This document shows, piece by piece, positions 6,254 to 8,613 of a stretch of 8,613 nucleotides of DNA. Every line of letters starts with the position of its first letter. Within the stretch, counting starts at the first letter, position 1. Origin of the DNA: Quisquiliibacterium sp. (GTDB lineage Bacteria > Pseudomonadota > Gammaproteobacteria > Burkholderiales > Burkholderiaceae_E); the NCBI GenBank assembly GCA_030830765.1, contig JAURMJ010000070.1:1-8613 (forward strand), read 5' to 3'. The notes beneath the pieces are model-generated. The model saw nothing but the letters and a program-made list of their open reading frames with translations, ran no database searches and had not been told where the DNA came from. The position numbers were made by a program, and so were the translations under genes.

Positions 6254-7261
6254 ATGAAATTATCCGTTCTCGATCAAAGCCCGGTCATTCACGGGCACAC
6301 CGCTGCTGATGCCATTGCCGCCACGATAGACCTTGCGCAGATGGCCGATGAACTGGGCTACACGCGTTACTGGTGTGCAGAACATCATGGGATGTTTGGC
6401 CTGGCCAACCCGTGTCCGGAAGTGCTGTTGGCGCGGCTTGGCAGTGTCACGCGCAACATCCGGCTTGGTTCCGGTGGCGTGATGCTGCCCTATTACAGTG
6501 CGTTCAAGGTGCTTGAGCAGTTCATGATGCTCGAGGCGATGTTCCCCGGACGCATTGACCTGGGCATTGGACGCGCTCCCGGGGGCGACGGCCGCACTGC
6601 CCGGGTCGTTGCGCATGGCCGCTATGATCCGGACAGTTTCCCGGCCCAGGTGGCCGACCTGATTGCGCTGGCCAGCGGGCATCTGCCTGAGCGGCATCCG
6701 GCGCATGGTGTCCTGCTGCAGCCTGCGGTGCAGACCTGTCCGCAGTTGTGGATGCTTGGCTCCAGCGATTTTGGCGGTGCGCTGGCAGCGCAGCTGGGGA
6801 TGCGCTTTGCGTTTGCGCATTTCATCAGCGCCCGGGGTGGCGATGAGATCGCGCGTGGCTATCGCGCGCAGTTCCGGTCCGGGCATCACGATGCGCCGTA
6901 CTGCGCGGTGGCACTGTTCGTGATCTGTGCCGAGACCGAGGCGCAGGCCGACGCATTGGCAGCCGCGGTCGATTTGCGTCGGGTCCTGATGGCCTATGGT
7001 CTGAACGAGCCGATCCCGACCATTGAGCAGGCACAGTCCTGGCAGCCCGATGAGCATGCCCGCGCTGTGATTGCGCATGAACGCCCGCGCAGCATCATCG
7101 GCACGCCCGAGCGGGTCGCCGAACGTGTGCAGCATCTGAAGGCGCAGTTCGAGGCCGATGAAGTGATTGTGCTGACTGTCGCGGCCAGCTACAGGGCGCG
7201 TCAGCGTTCCTACGAACTGCTTGCCGAAGTGTTCGAACCGAGCAACGCCGCGCTGGCCTGA
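6254..7261 (+). CDS. LLM-class flavin-dependent oxidoreductase, MsnO8-like
   Basis: The 335-residue protein has the bacterial luciferase-like fold motifs of the MsnO8-type branch: MKLSVLDQSPV at the N-terminus, YWCAEHHGM (39-47), GSGGVMLPYYSAFKVLEQF (72-90), FPGRIDLGIGRAPGG (97-111) and WMLGSS (166-171). Such enzymes are soluble FMN- or F420-type oxidoreductases or monooxygenases; flavin is the likelier cofactor in a proteobacterium. The substrate is unknown. The start at 6254 matches the usual family N-terminus and has a GGA 10 nt upstream. An in-frame ATG at 6239 would add five residues and has GAAGG 13 nt upstream, so it cannot be excluded. The gene is divergent from the hydrolase pair and appears to have its own promoter. 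It ends about 30 nt before the next start. Confidence 0.87.
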   Translation: MKLSVLDQSPVIHGHTAADAIAATIDLAQMADELGYTRYWCAEHHGMFGLANPCPEVLLARLGSVTRNIRLGSGGVMLPYYSAFKVLEQFMMLEAMFPGRIDLGIGRAPGGDGRTARVVAHGRYDPDSFPAQVADLIALASGHLPERHPAHGVLLQPAVQTCPQLWMLGSSDFGGALAAQLGMRFAFAHFISARGGDEIARGYRAQFRSGHHDAPYCAVALFVICAETEAQADALAAAVDLRRVLMAYGLNEPIPTIEQAQSWQPDEHARAVIAHERPRSIIGTPERVAERVQHLKAQFEADEVIVLTVAASYRARQRSYELLAEVFEPSNAALA

Positions 7262-7285
7262 CGGGCGTCGGGGCGGTGCTAAACT
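7258..7285 (+). promoter_or_regulatory. Putative promoter giving a leaderless or near-leaderless transcript
   Basis: CTGACG at 7258-7263 (4 of 6 to the -35 consensus) and TAAACT at 7280-7285 (close to the -10 consensus) are 16 nt apart. Transcription would start 6-7 nt after the -10 element, essentially at the ATG at 7292. No Shine-Dalgarno is seen between them (GGTTCG only), in keeping with leaderless translation. The -35 overlaps the end of the oxidoreductase gene. Confidence 0.4.
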
Positions 7286-7291
7286 GGTTCG

Positions 7292-7678
7292 ATGCTGTCT
7301 CGCTTGATCCTCAGGCTGGTTGTTGCGCTGCTGTTTCTGTCGCAGTCGCTGACGCCTTTTCTGCATGCGCATGCCGGTGATCGCGGGCCTGGCAGCGGCG
7401 CGCTGCTGCATCTTCATTTCTCACCAGCCGGCCCAGCGGCGGTTTCGGGGCAACTGGCATTTGCACCCGACGACGGGCCGGTTGTGCTGGTCCCGCCCGA
7501 GTTGCGCCGCGAAGGGGTTCTTTCAATCGACGAGCAGCCTGCGGCAATCGTTGTCGCGCTTCCTCGGATTGATGGCGAATCCCGTGCGCATGAGCCAAGC
7601 TTGCAACTACGTGCGCTCTTTCCTTCCGACCCGCTGCTGCACTGCGCGCGTGCGCGCGCTCCGCCTTGCCTCGTCTGA
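7292..7678 (+). CDS. Small exported protein of unknown function upstream of an RND adaptor (128 aa)
   Basis: I do not recognise a named family. Residues 1-27 form a probable Sec signal peptide: a basic start (MLSRLILR), then a hydrophobic core (LVVALLFLSQSLTPFL) and an AHA-type cleavage site near 25-28. Just after it are HAHAGDRG and LLHLHF, a histidine-rich patch that could bind metal. The remainder is low in recognisable motifs, with a single cysteine pair (in LHCARARAPPCLV) near the C-terminus. No Shine-Dalgarno precedes the ATG; a -10-like TAAACT sits 6 nt upstream, suggesting leaderless expression. It lies 106 nt upstream of a CusB/CzcB-like adaptor on the same strand. Small secreted proteins are common at the head of metal-efflux operons, so a periplasmic accessory role in metal handling is a reasonable guess. 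Coding status is moderately supported by the signal peptide and context. Confidence 0.6.
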   Translation: MLSRLILRLVVALLFLSQSLTPFLHAHAGDRGPGSGALLHLHFSPAGPAAVSGQLAFAPDDGPVVLVPPELRREGVLSIDEQPAAIVVALPRIDGESRAHEPSLQLRALFPSDPLLHCARARAPPCLV

Positions 7679-7784
7679 GTCCAGCTGATCTGTTTTTTTG
7701 AATCCGGGTTTCGCGCTGATTGCCTGCGCCGAATTCCTGATTTCTCCAGGATTCATTGACGCGCTTGCGCGGAGGAGCGATTCC
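7679..7784 (+). promoter_or_regulatory. Spacer and strong ribosome-binding site before the RND adaptor
   Basis: The 106-nt spacer holds a T7 run (7693-7699) without a convincing stem in front of it. A short inverted repeat CGCGC/GCGCG (7760-7764 and 7767-7771) touches the Shine-Dalgarno GGAGGA (7771-7776). That site lies 8 nt before the ATG at 7785 and decides the start. I see no clear promoter, so co-transcription with the small exported protein is likely. Confidence 0.45.
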
Positions 7785-8613
7785 ATGAATCGCCTTTGCA
7801 TTCCAGTATCAATTCTTTGCATGCTGCTGCCGGTGTTCGGCAGCGTCCAGGCGGCGGCCGAACCTTTGCCGGTCCGCACTCTTTCCCTTGCCCAGGCGCA
7901 GTCGCTGGGAGTCGGCCTGCAGGTCGTCGGTCCTGTCCGCCCTGCTGTCATTGCCGGACTGGTGGCTGAGGTGGCCGTGCCGCCGGATCGCCTGCATCTG
8001 GTCAGTGCGCCGGTGGCCGCGCGGATCGAGCAGCTGAACGTGTCGGTGGGCGATCGGGTCAGGCGCGGACAGGTCCTCGCCAGGTTGGCCAGTCCGGAGT
8101 TGGCTGGCGCGTATCGGGCACTGCTGCAGGCGCATGCCCATGCACAACTGGCGCAGGGCAATCTGGCACGCGATCAGAAGTTGCTGGATGAGGGAATCAT
8201 TTCAGCCAGCCGGCTGGCCAGTACGCGGGCCGCTGCACTTGAAGCCCGCGCGGCACTGTCAGAAAGTCGGCAGGTGCTCGCACTGGCGGGTGTCGATGAG
8301 CGGACCGTCAAGGCGATCCTGGCGCAGGCATCAGGCAACTCATCCGGGGTATCGGCAACAGCCGAAATGCCGGTTCGTGCACCGGTTGACGGGATCGTGC
8401 TTGCCCGAGAGGCCTCGCTCGGTCAGCGGGTCGGGCAATCGACGCCGTTATTTCGTCTTGCGCAGGACGGGCAGCGGGTGTTGATGATTCATGTGCCTCG
8501 GAATCGTATTGCTGCTGTCAGACTGGGTGCTCGGGTCCTGGTTTCAGATCGTCAGATTGCGACGGTGCAGACGCTGGGTGCAAGCGTCGATCCGGTCAAT
8601 CAGACCGTACTGG
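7785..8613 (+). CDS. RND efflux periplasmic adaptor subunit, CusB/CzcB-like (3' end missing)
   Basis: The frame is open from the ATG at 7785 to the window edge (276 codons), so the gene continues to the right. It encodes the membrane-fusion (adaptor) protein that links an inner-membrane RND pump to an outer-membrane channel. Residues 1-23 are a Sec signal peptide with likely cleavage after VQA; there is no lipobox cysteine. The two halves of a lipoyl-like domain are seen at about 74-103 (APVAARIEQLNVSVGDRV) and 196-227 (VRAPVDGIVLAREASLGQRV). They flank a helical hairpin at about 104-168 rich in Ala, Leu and Gln. A beta-barrel domain begins near 230 (RVLMIHVPRNRIAAVRLG). The GGAGGA site 8 nt upstream supports the start. 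The heavy-metal (CusB/CzcB) branch is suggested by overall form and by the small histidine-containing exported protein ahead of it, but no His- or Met-rich metal-binding N-terminus is present. The metal or drug substrate is open. Confidence 0.85.
   Translation, partial: MNRLCIPVSILCMLLPVFGSVQAAAEPLPVRTLSLAQAQSLGVGLQVVGPVRPAVIAGLVAEVAVPPDRLHLVSAPVAARIEQLNVSVGDRVRRGQVLARLASPELAGAYRALLQAHAHAQLAQGNLARDQKLLDEGIISASRLASTRAAALEARAALSESRQVLALAGVDERTVKAILAQASGNSSGVSATAEMPVRAPVDGIVLAREASLGQRVGQSTPLFRLAQDGQRVLMIHVPRNRIAAVRLGARVLVSDRQIATVQTLGASVDPVNQTVL

Noticed and set aside
6260..7417. Minus-strand open frame of 385 codons opposite the flavin oxidoreductase
   Set aside because: It covers nearly the whole of a clear luciferase-like gene and the start of the next; the translation is Arg/Gln/His-rich with no family motif.
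7693..7699. T7 run after the small exported protein as a terminator
   Set aside because: Only a 3-bp stem can be drawn directly in front of it, which is too weak for an intrinsic terminator.

Overview
This is a GC-rich window with short intergenic gaps. It looks like chromosomal DNA of a proteobacterium, most likely beta- or gammaproteobacterial. That placement rests on the combination of a VC_2705-type sodium:solute symporter, a membrane-anchored PAS/DnaQ-like exonuclease, an N-formylglutamate amidohydrolase paired with an AstE-like hydrolase, an MsnO8-type flavin oxidoreductase and an RND metal-efflux adaptor. It is inferred from gene content, not from a marker gene. I see no mobile element, CRISPR array, tRNA or rRNA.

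Layout. Positions 1-1281 (+) hold the 3' part of the symporter, whose start lies off the window. Positions 1282-1421 are a non-coding stretch with three successive inverted repeats; the last is a textbook intrinsic terminator that ends just before the Shine-Dalgarno of the next gene. Positions 1422-1775 (+) encode a 117-residue membrane protein. Positions 1786-4065 (+) encode a 759-residue protein with two membrane helices, a PAS-like region, a degenerate histidine-kinase-like middle and a complete DEDDh exonuclease domain. A convergent gap (4066-4198) separates this from a minus-strand pair: N-formylglutamate amidohydrolase-like (6071-5211), then a zinc-dependent AstE/aspartoacylase-like hydrolase (5176-4199). 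A divergent spacer (6072-6253) leads to a luciferase-like flavin oxidoreductase (6254-7261, +). Next come a small secreted protein with a possibly leaderless promoter (7292-7678, +) and the first 276 codons of an RND efflux periplasmic adaptor (7785 to the window edge, +). The adaptor runs off the window without a stop codon.

How the genes may work together. The symporter, small membrane protein and exonuclease form a same-strand cluster, and the exonuclease protein carries its own sensing architecture. The minus-strand pair can be read as a unit for deblocking N-acylated amino acids (formyl-, succinyl- or acetyl-type) to free amino acids. The small secreted protein and the RND adaptor look like the start of a heavy-metal efflux operon whose pump and outer-membrane channel would lie beyond the right edge. 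The most unusual items are the three-hairpin spacer at 1293-1407 and the membrane-tethered sensor/exonuclease fusion.
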